A DNA stretch of 64,000 bases from Gallionella straubiae (GCF_051257895.1 NZ_CP194331.1:1984001-2048000); one strand, 5' to 3'; positions 8,426 through 20,240 are shown, numbered from the stretch's first letter. Made by a program: numbers and translations. Notes: a model not told the origin generated them from the sequence alone.

Positions 8426-8522
8426 CCTCTCCCCTCGCGGGATAACCAGCGACTTGGCTGTCGTATTTTGACAGCTTAGTCGAATGGCTAGCAGTTCCAT
8501 CAGAGGGATTGAGGGAGAGGGG
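8426..8522. repeat. CTCTCCC-type repeat split by a 60-bp hairpin element
   Basis: On the minus strand the arms CCCCCTCTCCCTCAATCCCT and CCCGCGAGGGGAGAGG would join into a normal CTCTCCC-type palindrome if the 60-bp element at 8443-8502 were removed. The element lies at CCCTC^TCCCG, so this is a nested insertion. Confidence 0.75.
8443..8502 (-). repeat. 60-bp structured element, copy 1
   Basis: Minus-strand 60-mer beginning TGATGGAACTGCTAGCCATT and ending GCCAAGTCGCTGGTTA. Element positions 13-18 (TAGCCA) can pair with 55-60 (TGGTTA) through one G-U pair. Positions 21-25 pair with 49-53, and 28-33 with 41-46. Same length and ends as the copies at 48284-48343 and 50143-50202. It is oriented with thiS-thiG transcription and lies in the middle of a CTCTCCC-type repeat. 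Confidence 0.85.
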
Positions 8523-8523
8523 G

Positions 8524-8727
8524 TCAGCCCCCGCCCACCGCGACGACGATCTCCATCCTGTCCCCGTCCGCGATCTGCTGCGCCGCGAACTGGCTGCGCG
8601 GCACGATCTCGCCGTTGCGCTCCAGTGCGATGCGTTTTCTCGTCAGGCCCATCTCCTCGATGAGCGCGGCGATGCTGATGGCTTGCGGGAACTGGCGGGA
8701 TGCGCCGTTGATGCTGACCGTTATCAC
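8524..8727 (-). CDS. thiS: Sulfur carrier protein ThiS
   Basis: Small ubiquitin-like sulfur carrier. Its C-terminal Gly-Gly is adenylated and thiocarboxylated to give sulfur to ThiG. I place the start at GTG 8727 (ITVSINGASRQFPQ), giving 67 residues ending VAVGGG, which matches the family length and the essential terminal GG. No ATG gives this N-terminus. The next gene on the strand is thiG. No other thiamine gene is close by. Confidence 0.9.
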   Translation of the reverse strand: MITVSINGASRQFPQAISIAALIEEMGLTRKRIALERNGEIVPRSQFAAQQIADGDRMEIVVAVGGG

Positions 8728-8786
8728 TTTGGGAGTCTCTGAAATTGCCGAAGGCCGTGTTAGAATGCCGCCGCATTTTACACCAA

Positions 8787-8860
8787 GCGGGTGTAGTTCA
8801 ATGGTAGAACGGCAGCTTCCCAAGCTGCATACGACGGTTCGATCCCGTTCACCCGCTCCA
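8787..8860 (+). tRNA. tRNA-Gly (anticodon CCC)
   Basis: Cloverleaf read directly: acceptor GCGGGTG pairs with CACCCGC, discriminator T, encoded CCA at 8858-8860. The anticodon stem-loop GCAGC-TTCCCAA-GCTGC has anticodon CCC, reading GGG. The T-loop TTCGATC is normal. It closely resembles E. coli glyU. A TAGAAT hexamer about 20 bp upstream could be its -10 box. Confidence 0.96.
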
Positions 8861-8913
8861 ATTCGCTGCCCCGTGCAGCAGAATCTGCTTCGATTCGAGC
8901 AAAGGAGCGCGCC

Positions 8914-9123
8914 ATGTTGAGCATAGAAAACCTGACACGCGCAGAAAAGCTGCGCATGATGGAGGCGATCTGGGATGACTTGGCGCGCGATCCGGCAGCG
9001 CTCACATCCCCCGAATGGCATGCTCAGGCGCTCAAGGATGCCGAACGTGCCCATGCGGAAAATCAGGCCGGTTTCGTGCCCTGGGATATCGCCAAGAAAA
9101 AGCTGCGTGACGGCATGTCATGA
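8914..9123 (+). CDS. Addiction-module antitoxin (RelE/ParE partner)
   Basis: 69-residue protein of the putative addiction-module component family (TIGR02574 type). It begins MLSIENLTRAEKLRMMEAIW and has the characteristic acidic WDDLARDPAALTSPEWH segment. It should bind and neutralise the toxin encoded by the next gene and repress the operon. The toxin gene overlaps its stop codon by 4 bp (ATGA), giving translational coupling. A ribosome binding site (AAAGGAG) is visible just upstream. It stands directly after tRNA-Gly. Confidence 0.88.
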   Translation: MLSIENLTRAEKLRMMEAIWDDLARDPAALTSPEWHAQALKDAERAHAENQAGFVPWDIAKKKLRDGMS

Positions 9124-9413
9124 AGATCGAGATTCTGGATATCGCAATGGGCGATCTCCAGACCGGTCAGCAGTTTTATGAGCGGCAGCAGGAAGGGCTG
9201 GGCGCTTACTTTCTGGATGCTCTGTTTTCCGACATCGATGCGCTGCTGCTCTACGCGGGAATCCATCAGCAATTCTTCAGCTATTACCGTGCGCTCTCGA
9301 AGCGGTTTCCCTACGCAATCTACTACCGTGTGAGCGGCGAAACCATCCAGGTCTGGCGCGTGCTGGATTGCCGGCAAAAACCTTCGCGCACAGCCGGTGC
9401 GCTACGCGCCTGA
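9120..9413 (+). CDS. RelE/ParE-superfamily toxin
   Basis: 97-residue toxin-like protein. The pattern MKIEILDIAMGDLQTGQQFYERQQEGLGAYFLDALFSDI is typical of the ParE/RelE fold partnered with addiction-module antitoxins. The C-terminal strands (FPYAIYYRVSGETIQVWRVL) carry the conserved FPY.IYY..... core. Overlap with the antitoxin gene supports a functional pair. Whether it cuts ribosome-bound mRNA or poisons gyrase cannot be told from the sequence. Confidence 0.88.
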   Translation: MKIEILDIAMGDLQTGQQFYERQQEGLGAYFLDALFSDIDALLLYAGIHQQFFSYYRALSKRFPYAIYYRVSGETIQVWRVLDCRQKPSRTAGALRA

Positions 9414-9596
9414 TGCAGTTTGCACGTTCCAGTTCTCACACTGTTTTCTGCGGCACTTCCCTGCAAAATAGGCCTTTCGGCATATTGACCGTGTGATGCG
9501 TGCGGGTTAGTGTGCGCTTCATAGTCAGTCCATGCGATATGAAAAAGTCGGCGCGAAGCTGACCCCCTTTCATTTTATGAGATAGGAGTATCCCCA

Positions 9597-9776
9597 ATGA
9601 ACGAAGAAAACATTCTCAAAATAGTGCAGGTCGTAAAGGCGCGTATTTCGGTAATCGCAGTCCCATACTTGTGCGCCGATTCCCGACTCCGCGAAGAAGT
9701 ATCACGACGTCTTAAAGCAGAAGGTGACGACGATTCGATCAACTGGATAAACCAGCTTTGTGATGCCGGGAATTAA
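9597..9776 (+). CDS. Small hypothetical protein (59 aa)
   Basis: Open frame MNEENILKIVQVVKARISVI... ending NQLCDAGN, preceded by a good ribosome binding site (GATAGGAGTATCCCC). It has no signal peptide or membrane segment and two cysteines. Base composition is lower in GC than the surrounding core genes, like the LprI-domain gene that follows it by 48 bp. Not recognised as any family; coding status rests on the RBS and composition. Confidence 0.6.
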   Translation: MNEENILKIVQVVKARISVIAVPYLCADSRLREEVSRRLKAEGDDDSINWINQLCDAGN

Positions 9777-9824
9777 GGAGTGCAGCATGAACCACCCCTT
9801 TTATTTTTTAGTTATGAGGCGACT

Positions 9825-11168
9825 ATGAAAAAATTTGCAGTTTTCACTGCATTGCTAATTACAGGAATAGCTCGAGCGGAGGATTTTTACTATGTACCTT
9901 TTAATGAGCCCGCTGGATCGCATTTTTGCTATCAATTGTGGGGAGGAAATACAAGAGAAAAACTGGTGCGTTTTTTTGAGGATCAAACGGGGGTGCGTGT
10001 AAGAGGGTATTCTGAATTCGATGATGGTGTAATTTTGGATACGGAGAAGGGGCGGGTGGCTCTTTGGTATCGAGGGATAGATTGTAAGTCTCCCCAATAC
10101 AATCCGTTGTTACAAAGGACGCCGCCCAGTAATGCCCCTTCTTCCAAGAAAGGCTCACAGGCCAAATCCATCAACGATTTGAATGGGCATAAACCTGCTC
10201 CAGCGAGCAATAAGTTGGCCTCATCAAATTATCAAAATGACTGGACTGAGGCGGGGCCATTTTTTGAACGCAATCTTACTGAATGTATCAAGTGGGATCA
10301 CATTCCTCTCGGGCTATATGGGAATCAGCGCAGGCTTGTCAGCGAAAAGAAATTATTAAGTAAAGATGCTAATAGCTTCACACTTATAGGTTCATTTGAT
10401 GATGGAAGTGAGGATCGTAATGTTTTTTATAAGTCAAAAAGTGCATGCGAATTATCAATACCAAGCAAAGTTGACCAATCCAATGGAGTGAAGGTAGTAC
10501 CTTCGCCATCATTCAATTGCGCAAAAGCTATAAGTGATGCTGAAAAACTGATTTGTAGTGATGCAGAGTTGGCTGCGCTGGACCTTGATCTCAGTGGCCT
10601 TTATAAACAGGCTAAGGAAAATAGTGGCGGTTCGGCAGAATTTAAAAATGAGACCGTTCGCGAGTGGAAGCGCCGAGAGTCAGACTGTCATTCGAAAGCA
10701 TGCCTAATCCAATGGTATTCAGATCGTAGGAAACAATTACAACAATGGAGCGTGCATAAGAATTATGCTTATGAAAGTCAAAGAATAAAATATCCAATCT
10801 GTGGCTCATCCAAACTTGGCGATTACAAAATGAATGAGACCATTTCAAGTCAGGCCGTAATAGAAGCTATTGCTCAGCGTATTGGTTCTGGTTGTGGGGC
10901 ATTAAATAATGACATTGTTGCGGTTGCATTCGGTGATGACAATTCCCTATTGGTGCTATCGAATTGGAAATGTGAGCCATTGGGTACTGGCTGGTTTCAT
11001 TTGCACATCGTAAGAAATAATGATTTTTCAAATCTAACTTTGGGTTGCGGTCGACTTACTGAAAGTGCTTTACTTGCAAGACTTGCGTATGTCCCAGGAG
11101 AGTGGTCACCACCAATTAAAGTTGACCAATTTCGGCTTGTTGCAATGGACTATGCTCCTCAGCAATAA
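9825..11168 (+). CDS. Secreted protein with LprI-like (DUF1311) domain
   Basis: 447 residues from ATG 9825. The N-terminus MKKFAVFTALLITGIARAED is a clear Sec signal peptide, so the protein is probably periplasmic. At roughly residues 225-305 (FNCAKAISDAEKLICSDAEL to WYSDRRKQLQQ) it matches the cysteine-containing LprI N-terminal domain of lysozyme-inhibitor-like proteins. The flanks match nothing I know. The gene is strikingly AT-rich, with codon use unlike its neighbours, suggesting acquisition by transfer. Function unknown; inhibition of a lysozyme-like enzyme is only an inference from the domain name. Confidence 0.75.
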   Translation: MKKFAVFTALLITGIARAEDFYYVPFNEPAGSHFCYQLWGGNTREKLVRFFEDQTGVRVRGYSEFDDGVILDTEKGRVALWYRGIDCKSPQYNPLLQRTPPSNAPSSKKGSQAKSINDLNGHKPAPASNKLASSNYQNDWTEAGPFFERNLTECIKWDHIPLGLYGNQRRLVSEKKLLSKDANSFTLIGSFDDGSEDRNVFYKSKSACELSIPSKVDQSNGVKVVPSPSFNCAKAISDAEKLICSDAELAALDLDLSGLYKQAKENSGGSAEFKNETVREWKRRESDCHSKACLIQWYSDRRKQLQQWSVHKNYAYESQRIKYPICGSSKLGDYKMNETISSQAVIEAIAQRIGSGCGALNNDIVAVAFGDDNSLLVLSNWKCEPLGTGWFHLHIVRNNDFSNLTLGCGRLTESALLARLAYVPGEWSPPIKVDQFRLVAMDYAPQQ

Positions 11169-11531
11169 AGGCCAAAGCGCGAATCAAAACCGAGGGAGTG
11201 GCTTTGCGATTAGTATCTGGGCAGGACGGGTTGAGCATAGCGAAACCCATCCATCTTTCAGCTTTTGACTTCCCTTCCCTGTGCGCCGCCGAGTAGCGGA
11301 GGCTGGTCAGGGGGAGTCGGCGAGGACTGTCTGAGCGCGTAGCGCGAGTTCCGCAGCCGCCTGACCGGCCGAGCAACGCAGGGAACCGCGCAGCGGCGGC
11401 AAACCGGGGCGACTTCTTTGGGTTACCTTTCTTGGCAAGACAAGAAAGGTAACTTGCTGTCGGGCAACCCCCGACGGTTTTGATGTTGAATAACCGAGGG
11501 CAAGCTACCACATCGCGCGATAGCAGTCCGG
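11169..11531. other. Gene-free interval made largely of a dispersed repeat
   Basis: 363 bp between the LprI-domain gene and the convergent M48 protease gene. Positions about 11276-11480 are a copy of the dispersed repeat described separately. The first about 100 bp (AACCGAGGGAGTGG... GACGGGTTGAGCATAGCG) look like another degenerate repeat. I see no credible gene here. Confidence 0.8.
11276..11480. repeat. Unoccupied copy of the dispersed repeat that carries IS110 elsewhere
   Basis: Begins CTGTGCGCCGCCGAGTAG and continues through GACTGTCTGAGCGCG, GCAGCCGCCTGACC, GAGCAACGCAGGG and an inverted pair CCTTTCTTGGC/AAGAAAGGTAAC. The same blocks flank both IS110 copies (34280-34478 with 35685-35722, and 36900-36937 with 38144-38340). 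At the point where the IS sits in those copies, this one reads CGAGTAGCGGAGG without interruption. Confidence 0.85.
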
Positions 11532-12356
11532 TTACTTGACCCTGTACAACCTCTTCTCCAGCGTCTTCCCCTTCACCCCATCGAAGCGGTCATCCATCGC
11601 GGTTCCGAGCTTGCCGAGGCGCTCGTCGGGGTGCGGGTGGGTCTTGAACAGCAGCGCGACGTCGCCGTCTTCCTTGGCGTAGTGGCCGATCTGCTGCAGC
11701 ACCGTGGGCAGGCCGAATGAGTCGTAGCCTGCGCGCGTGGCGAGCACCACGGCGATGCGGTCGGCCTCGAACTCGGCGTTCTTGTCGAGCGAGCGCGACA
11801 CGATCTCCGCGCCGCTGCCGATGAGGCCCTGCACCTTGTCGCTGCCGCCGACGTTCTTCGCGATGGCCTGGCTGCCGAGGTCGATCAGCTTACTCTGCTG
11901 CAATATCTTGAGGTGGTGCTGGCGGATCACGTGGCCGACCTCGTGCGCGAGCACGCCCGCGAGTTCTGCCTCGCTCTGCAGCAGTTTGTACAGCCCCTTG
12001 GTGACGAAGATGTAGCCGCCGGGCGCGGCGAAGGCATTGACGTCATTCGAGTCGATCACGCCGAAGTGCCATTCCAGGTCGGGGCGCTCGCTCTGGCTCG
12101 CGACCCAGCGGCCGACGTTGTTGACGTACTTCTGCAGCTTCGCGTCCTTGACCAGCGGCGCCGCGCCGAGCAGGTTGCCGGCGATCTGCCGCCCGATCGC
12201 GACCTCCTCCTCGATCGGGGTGGCGGGCTTGCCGGTCACCTTTTCCTGCACGCCCTGCTTCAGCGTGTCCAGCAGTTGCTGCTCGAAGGGGTTTGCGGCC
12301 AATGCGGGGGCGGAGAACAGCGCCAGGCCCAATATCCAGAGTGTCTTGTTGTTCAT
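11532..12356 (-). CDS. M48-family metalloprotease, exported
   Basis: Zinc metallopeptidase of the BepA/YcaL/LoiP type. The zinc site HEVGH is in LAHEVGHVIRQHH (about residues 135-147), with the downstream Glu ligand in FEADRIAVVL. The N-terminus from ATG 12356 (MNNKTLWILGLALFSAPALA) is a signal peptide. I prefer this ATG to one five codons upstream because GAGGAGG lies 6 bp before it. Family members act on outer-membrane assembly and quality control. It is the last gene of an operon MFS-CHASE2-SH3-M48. Confidence 0.9.
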   Translation of the reverse strand: MNNKTLWILGLALFSAPALAANPFEQQLLDTLKQGVQEKVTGKPATPIEEEVAIGRQIAGNLLGAAPLVKDAKLQKYVNNVGRWVASQSERPDLEWHFGVIDSNDVNAFAAPGGYIFVTKGLYKLLQSEAELAGVLAHEVGHVIRQHHLKILQQSKLIDLGSQAIAKNVGGSDKVQGLIGSGAEIVSRSLDKNAEFEADRIAVVLATRAGYDSFGLPTVLQQIGHYAKEDGDVALLFKTHPHPDERLGKLGTAMDDRFDGVKGKTLEKRLYRVK

Positions 12357-12367
12357 GGCGTTCCTCC

Positions 12368-12865
12368 TCATTTTGGCGCGGGCAGGTAATCGAAGGGGCG
12401 CGCGGCGAGCTTGCCGGCGGCGGCGAATTTAGCGGCCTCGGCCTTGCCGGTCGCGTAGGATTCGGCGCGCTTCACTTCGGCCTCGTTGAATTTTGCCGCC
12501 TTGAGCTCCTCCTCGTTCAGGCCGCGGATGCCAGTGGTCGCGACCACCTTGCCGGTGCCGGCGCGTCCCGAGGCGAGCGCGAGCACGCCGGAAGCGTCGC
12601 CGCCGCCCTTGCGCGTATCGCCCTTGCGGATGCTCAGCATGCGCACCCAGCCCTTGCCTTTCGCGCTCTTCACCTCGTACCAGCCGCCGTCCTTTTTGAG
12701 GATGTCGACCTTGTCGCCCGTTGCCAGCGCCGCCACCGTCTTCGCGTCGCGGAACGGCTCGGCCTTGAGCTCGTCGCCCTTGATGGCCGTGCCGCTCTCG
12801 GCGGCGTGCAGCGTGCCGCTCAGCAGCAGCGCGGCCATCGTGATGCTCCATCGTGTTGTCTTCAT
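12368..12865 (-). CDS. Exported SH3-domain protein
   Basis: 165 residues from ATG 12865, after GGGAG. N-terminal signal peptide (MKTTRWSITMAALLLSGTLHAAE). Bacterial SH3-like domain at about residues 30-85, with the pattern LATGDKVDILKKDGGWYEVK and GWVRML that is typical of SH3_3 domains binding peptidoglycan or protein partners. The C-terminal half is charged and probably flexible. The start overlaps the CHASE2 stop (ATGA), so the two are coupled. With the M48 protease 11 bp downstream it may form an envelope-stress or cell-wall module; this is an inference. Confidence 0.82.
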   Translation of the reverse strand: MKTTRWSITMAALLLSGTLHAAESGTAIKGDELKAEPFRDAKTVAALATGDKVDILKKDGGWYEVKSAKGKGWVRMLSIRKGDTRKGGGDASGVLALASGRAGTGKVVATTGIRGLNEEELKAAKFNEAEVKRAESYATGKAEAAKFAAAGKLAARPFDYLPAPK

Positions 12866-14571
12866 GCCTTGTCTCCCTTTTTGTTGTCCCATTCCAGCAA
12901 TGCCTCGGCGAACATTGCGCGCCAGCCGGCGCGCGCCGCGTCGCCGCCGAAGATGCGCCCGTGATGGATGTAGTGCTGCGCGGCATTATCCGGCTGCGCG
13001 AGGTAGCGGCGCAATACTGTCGGCAATGCAGTTACCACGGCGTCGGCATCGCGTTCGATCGCCGCCTGCGCTTCCGTATCCCCGGCCTCGGTCACCCAGG
13101 AGACGGCGATGTTTTTTTCGAACAGGTCCCACAGGCCTTTCTGCTCGCCGCGCAGCGCGTCCACGCTCTTGGCGAGCGTCCCGGTTCGTTCCAGGCCGTG
13201 GCGTATCTTCTCCAGCGCCGCGGGGGTGATCGCGTTGCGTTCGGTATCTAGCCGGATAAGCAGCAGCGTGGCGTGCAGGTCGCCGTTGCGCGCCGCCGCG
13301 GCGCGCACCATGTTAGGCCCGAGCGCCTTGCCCGTCGCCACGGCGTAGAGGCGCGCCAGCGAGAAGAAGGCCAGCCCGATCGACACCGGGCCGGTGAGGT
13401 TGATGTAGGTGGTGGTGAAGTTGATGCTCGCGTAGCTGATGCCGATGAGGATGAACTGCGACAAGCCGAACAGGCGGTCGATCTTGTCGCGCCCCGTGTC
13501 GCGGTAGAAGCCCCATGCCGTGATCCACACGATGGACAGCGTGAGCAGCAGGTACAGGAAGCGCGCCTCGGGGAAGCGCAGCGCGTCGCCGTGCTTGAAG
13601 TTGTCGATCGCCGTGGCGAGGATTTCCACACCGGGGTGCATCTTGTCCATCGGCGTCGCCTTGATGTCGAACAGGCTGGGCGCGGTCGAGCCGATGATGA
13701 CGATCTTGTTTTTGAATTCGTCTGGCGGGCGCTTCTTCTCCTTGCTCGTCAGGTCGGCGTACACGTCGCTGAAGCTGACGTAGCGGTAGGTGAACGGCTT
13801 GCCGCGCCAGTTCAGCAGCACCTCCTGCGCGGGCGGCACTTCCCAGCCCAGCTCCTGCGCGATACGCGCCGGCAGCGAGGGCAGCTTCCAGCCGTAGTCG
13901 TCGCGGTAGACGCTGTAGCGCCGCGCCACGTTGTCGGGATCGGGGTAGATGTTGTGCAGGCCGAGGCGTCCGCCGTCGAGCGCGGCCTGGAAGTGTGGCA
14001 GCACCACCGCCACGGTCGCCTTGTCGTCGGGCTGTGCGCCGGGCAGCGGGGTCACGCCGGGAATCATGGAAGGCTTGACCTGGCTCAGGCCGTCGCTCTC
14101 CGGGTCGAGGCGCAGCATCGGGAAGAAGGTGTTGTTCGTGGCCGCGATGGCCTCGTTGAAATAGGCGTCGCTGTCCGGGTTGTACACGTCCGCGTCGCTG
14201 AACAGGATGTCGAACACCACCGCCTTCGGCTGCTGCTTCTCGACCTGTTCGACGAACTCGCCCATCACCTGGCGCGGCCATGGCCAGCGCCCGTAGTCTT
14301 TCGCCATCGCCGCGAGGCTGGCCTCGTTGATATCCACGATGACGATGTCCGGGTCGGGCTTGGGCGCGACGATCCGGTAGCGCAGCATCGCGTCGAACGC
14401 CGCCTGGCGCATGTCGCTGGTGATATGTAGCACCGTGGTGTCGAGCACCGCGAACACCGTGAACAGCCCCGCGAGGTAGAGGTAGAAGCCGTGCTTCCAG
14501 AGTTCCGCGATGCGCTCGTAGAGCCGGGCACGCCAGCGCAGCAGGTGGTTGACGATCTGTTTCAGTCTCAT
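12862..14571 (-). CDS. CHASE2-domain membrane protein without a cyclase or kinase domain
   Basis: 569 residues from ATG 14571. A first membrane segment lies near FYLYLAGLFTVFAVL. A large extracytoplasmic CHASE2 sensor domain follows (DIVIVDINEASLAAM, WPWPRQVMGEFVE, AVVFDILFSDAD, and IVIIGSTAPSLFDIKATPMD). Three C-terminal membrane segments are near FLYLLLTLSIVWITAWGF, FILIGISYASINF and VSIGLAFFSLARLYAV. CHASE2 normally feeds an adenylate cyclase, kinase or diguanylate cyclase, but here only about 170 residues without any such signature follow the membrane. It overlaps the genes on both sides by 4 bp. It may be a sensor acting through its operon partners. Confidence 0.85.
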   Translation of the reverse strand: MRLKQIVNHLLRWRARLYERIAELWKHGFYLYLAGLFTVFAVLDTTVLHITSDMRQAAFDAMLRYRIVAPKPDPDIVIVDINEASLAAMAKDYGRWPWPRQVMGEFVEQVEKQQPKAVVFDILFSDADVYNPDSDAYFNEAIAATNNTFFPMLRLDPESDGLSQVKPSMIPGVTPLPGAQPDDKATVAVVLPHFQAALDGGRLGLHNIYPDPDNVARRYSVYRDDYGWKLPSLPARIAQELGWEVPPAQEVLLNWRGKPFTYRYVSFSDVYADLTSKEKKRPPDEFKNKIVIIGSTAPSLFDIKATPMDKMHPGVEILATAIDNFKHGDALRFPEARFLYLLLTLSIVWITAWGFYRDTGRDKIDRLFGLSQFILIGISYASINFTTTYINLTGPVSIGLAFFSLARLYAVATGKALGPNMVRAAAARNGDLHATLLLIRLDTERNAITPAALEKIRHGLERTGTLAKSVDALRGEQKGLWDLFEKNIAVSWVTEAGDTEAQAAIERDADAVVTALPTVLRRYLAQPDNAAQHYIHHGRIFGGDAARAGWRAMFAEALLEWDNKKGDKA

Positions 14572-15800
14572 GGGATCCCCGATGGTTGAGGCGGCGCGGC
14601 GCCGTGCATCGCGATGCGGGAGACGAACCCCACCGCCAGCAGGTTGGCCGCCACCGCCACGTAGCCGACCGTGCCGTAATCGACGATATGCCCCGCATTG
14701 TCCTGCGAAATGATGAATCCCGCCAGCGTCGAGGCCAGCCCCATCGCGAGCGCCTGCGTGGTGGCGTTGAGCGACATGAAGGTGCCGCGCAGTCTCGGCT
14801 GCGCCGCCGAGGTGATGATCGCCATCGCCGGGATCATGCGCCCGGACACCAGCACGAAAAAGGAGGTGGTGCAGACCAGCCACAACCACAGCGGCACCGC
14901 GCCGATATGCGTGACCACCAGCAGCGGCAGCAGCGCGGCAAGGGCGACCAGGCGGTAGACCTCGATTTTGCCGTGCGAATCGGCCCAGTAGCCGATCAGC
15001 CGCGCGGTGATTAGGGTCGCCGCACCGCCCGCGAGGTAGACGAGCGGGATGTCATGCTGCGAGATGCCGACGTTATGCACGGAATAGAGGGTGATGTAGG
15101 GGATCACCGTGAAGCCGGAGAAGATGATCAGTGCGGAGAACAGCAGGGCGCGCAGGTGGTTGGCGTCGCGCAATACGTCGAACATCGGCACGAAGGGATG
15201 GGCGCGCTGTTGCGTGCCAAGGTGGTGGCGCATCTCCGGCAGCACGCGCAGGCCGATGAGAATGAACAGCACGACCAGCACTGCGATGAAGACGAAAGGC
15301 GCGCGCCACTGGAAATGGTTGGCCAGCCACAGCGACAGCGGCACGCCCGCGACGGTGGAGACAGAGAACGCCGCCGACACCATGCTGCCCGCGCGGGCGC
15401 GGCGCTCGAACGGGATCACATCGCCGATCATGGTCTGCACCAGCGCGCCCATCACGCCGCCGAATGCCCCGGCCAGGCCGCGCGCGACGAGGAGGGTCGC
15501 ATAGCCCGGCGCCAGCCCGCAGGCCAGCGTTGCCAGCCCGAACAGCGCGAACATGGAAAGCAGCAGGCGGCGGCGCTCGAAGCGGTCGACGAAGGTCGCG
15601 GCGAGCAATCCGGAGGCGGCGGCGGAAAAGCTGTAGGACGCGACCAGCAGGCCGAACTCGTGCGTGGTGATGCCGAACTCGGCGATCAGGATCGGGCCGA
15701 GCGGCATCATGATCATGAAGTCCAGCACATGGCTGAACTGGATGCCCGCGAGGGTGAGCAGCAGGTAGCGTTCGCGTTGCGGGGTGAGGGGTGGGTGCAC
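14568..15800 (-). CDS. MFS transporter
   Basis: 410-residue major facilitator superfamily permease with about 12 predicted membrane segments. The motif-A-like loop between TM2 and TM3 reads GLLAATFVDRFERRRLL. Family resemblance is to drug or sugar efflux permeases of the AraJ type; the substrate cannot be assigned. It is the first gene of the operon, and its stop overlaps the CHASE2 start. The promoter must lie in the 114 bp shared with the divergent dnaE. Confidence 0.88.
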   Translation of the reverse strand: MHPPLTPQRERYLLLTLAGIQFSHVLDFMIMMPLGPILIAEFGITTHEFGLLVASYSFSAAASGLLAATFVDRFERRRLLLSMFALFGLATLACGLAPGYATLLVARGLAGAFGGVMGALVQTMIGDVIPFERRARAGSMVSAAFSVSTVAGVPLSLWLANHFQWRAPFVFIAVLVVLFILIGLRVLPEMRHHLGTQQRAHPFVPMFDVLRDANHLRALLFSALIIFSGFTVIPYITLYSVHNVGISQHDIPLVYLAGGAATLITARLIGYWADSHGKIEVYRLVALAALLPLLVVTHIGAVPLWLWLVCTTSFFVLVSGRMIPAMAIITSAAQPRLRGTFMSLNATTQALAMGLASTLAGFIISQDNAGHIVDYGTVGYVAVAANLLAVGFVSRIAMHGAAPPQPSGIP

Positions 15801-15914
15801 GTGGAATGATGGCCGCGAAGTTGAGGCTGGATTCTAACGTTTTGAATCAGAGGCAAGAAATTTTTGTGCGTTTTGCGGTGCTAGAATCATCCCTCGATTT
15901 ATCCGACTTCCATC

Positions 15915-19403
<3,489 letters not shown>

Positions 19404-19575
19404 CCGGTCGATCCCGCGACCGGCTTCAGGCCACAGCGCCTTTCCCCGTTCACTACCTTGCTACGTAGTTCAGCGTATTTCTTATCCGGTATTCCTGGTT
19501 CATTATTCATACCATCGGGTATCGTTCCGCCCTTCTTTTCACGGCCACCCAACCATCGAAGAAAAGGAGTTCCAA

Positions 19576-19851
19576 ATGACACGCCATAAAGTGAAGAGGA
19601 ATGAGTTTCGCCTTGGAAGTGGAGCCATGGCCAGCATCGAGTATTGGACCAACTCGACAACAGTTCACGTGGCCGCATTCGACACGGATAAGCACCAGGT
19701 TTCGCTTGCCGAATATCAGGCCTCGGTCGGCACGGCCGGCGATCTCACGCCCGAGCTGCAGGAGGCCTTGATCGACAGCCTGGCCAACGCGCTCGAATAC
19801 GCCCTCATCAGGAAGCCGGATCTCCTTGTCCGGAAACGGCAAGCGGCATAG
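19576..19851 (+). CDS. Small hypothetical protein (91 aa)
   Basis: Starts MTRHKVKRNEFRLGSGAMAS after a strong ribosome binding site (AAAAGGAGTTCCAA). Mixed alpha/beta composition, no signal peptide, no cysteines. The C-terminal half (LTPELQEALIDSLANALEYAL) looks helical. Not recognised. The 172 bp between dnaE and this gene show no other feature. Confidence 0.65.
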   Translation: MTRHKVKRNEFRLGSGAMASIEYWTNSTTVHVAAFDTDKHQVSLAEYQASVGTAGDLTPELQEALIDSLANALEYALIRKPDLLVRKRQAA

Positions 19852-19905
19852 TGCATTTGCATGGAAGCTTCAATCGAGCATAATGAACGCTCGAAAGGAG
19901 AGAAC

Positions 19906-20127
19906 ATGCGCATCATTTCTTTGATTACCGCTTCGGTGTTTGTCGCCGCCAGCCCGGCGGCCTGGGCGGAGGGCGCGCCCGCCGAGCCGCCGAAGGCAGA
20001 GACGCAGGCGGCTCCTGCAACACCAACCCCGGAAAAGTTCACCGAGTCCATCAGGCCGGCCACCCAGTCGAATGCGCCAAAACCGAGGGAATCAGGGCTC
20101 GACCAGCCGCTCTGCACCGGGGAGTGA
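19906..20127 (+). CDS. Small secreted hypothetical protein
   Basis: 73 residues from ATG 19906, after GAAAGGAG. N-terminal signal peptide MRIISLITASVFVAASPAAWA, then a low-complexity Ala/Pro/Glu-rich mature chain with one Cys near the end (DQPLCTGE). No domain recognised. It lies upstream of the hyf-like operon but is separated from hyfB by 113 bp, so a link is not evident. Confidence 0.6.
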   Translation: MRIISLITASVFVAASPAAWAEGAPAEPPKAETQAAPATPTPEKFTESIRPATQSNAPKPRESGLDQPLCTGE

Positions 20128-20240
20128 AGCTTTGCCCGGATGCGGGGCGGCCTCCCGTGTTGAGGCGGCCTTCCCATAAGGAGTAGAATTGCGGCCTTGC
20201 GCAGCGGCTACCGTCTGCAAAGGGAGGAAAAACGATCAGG

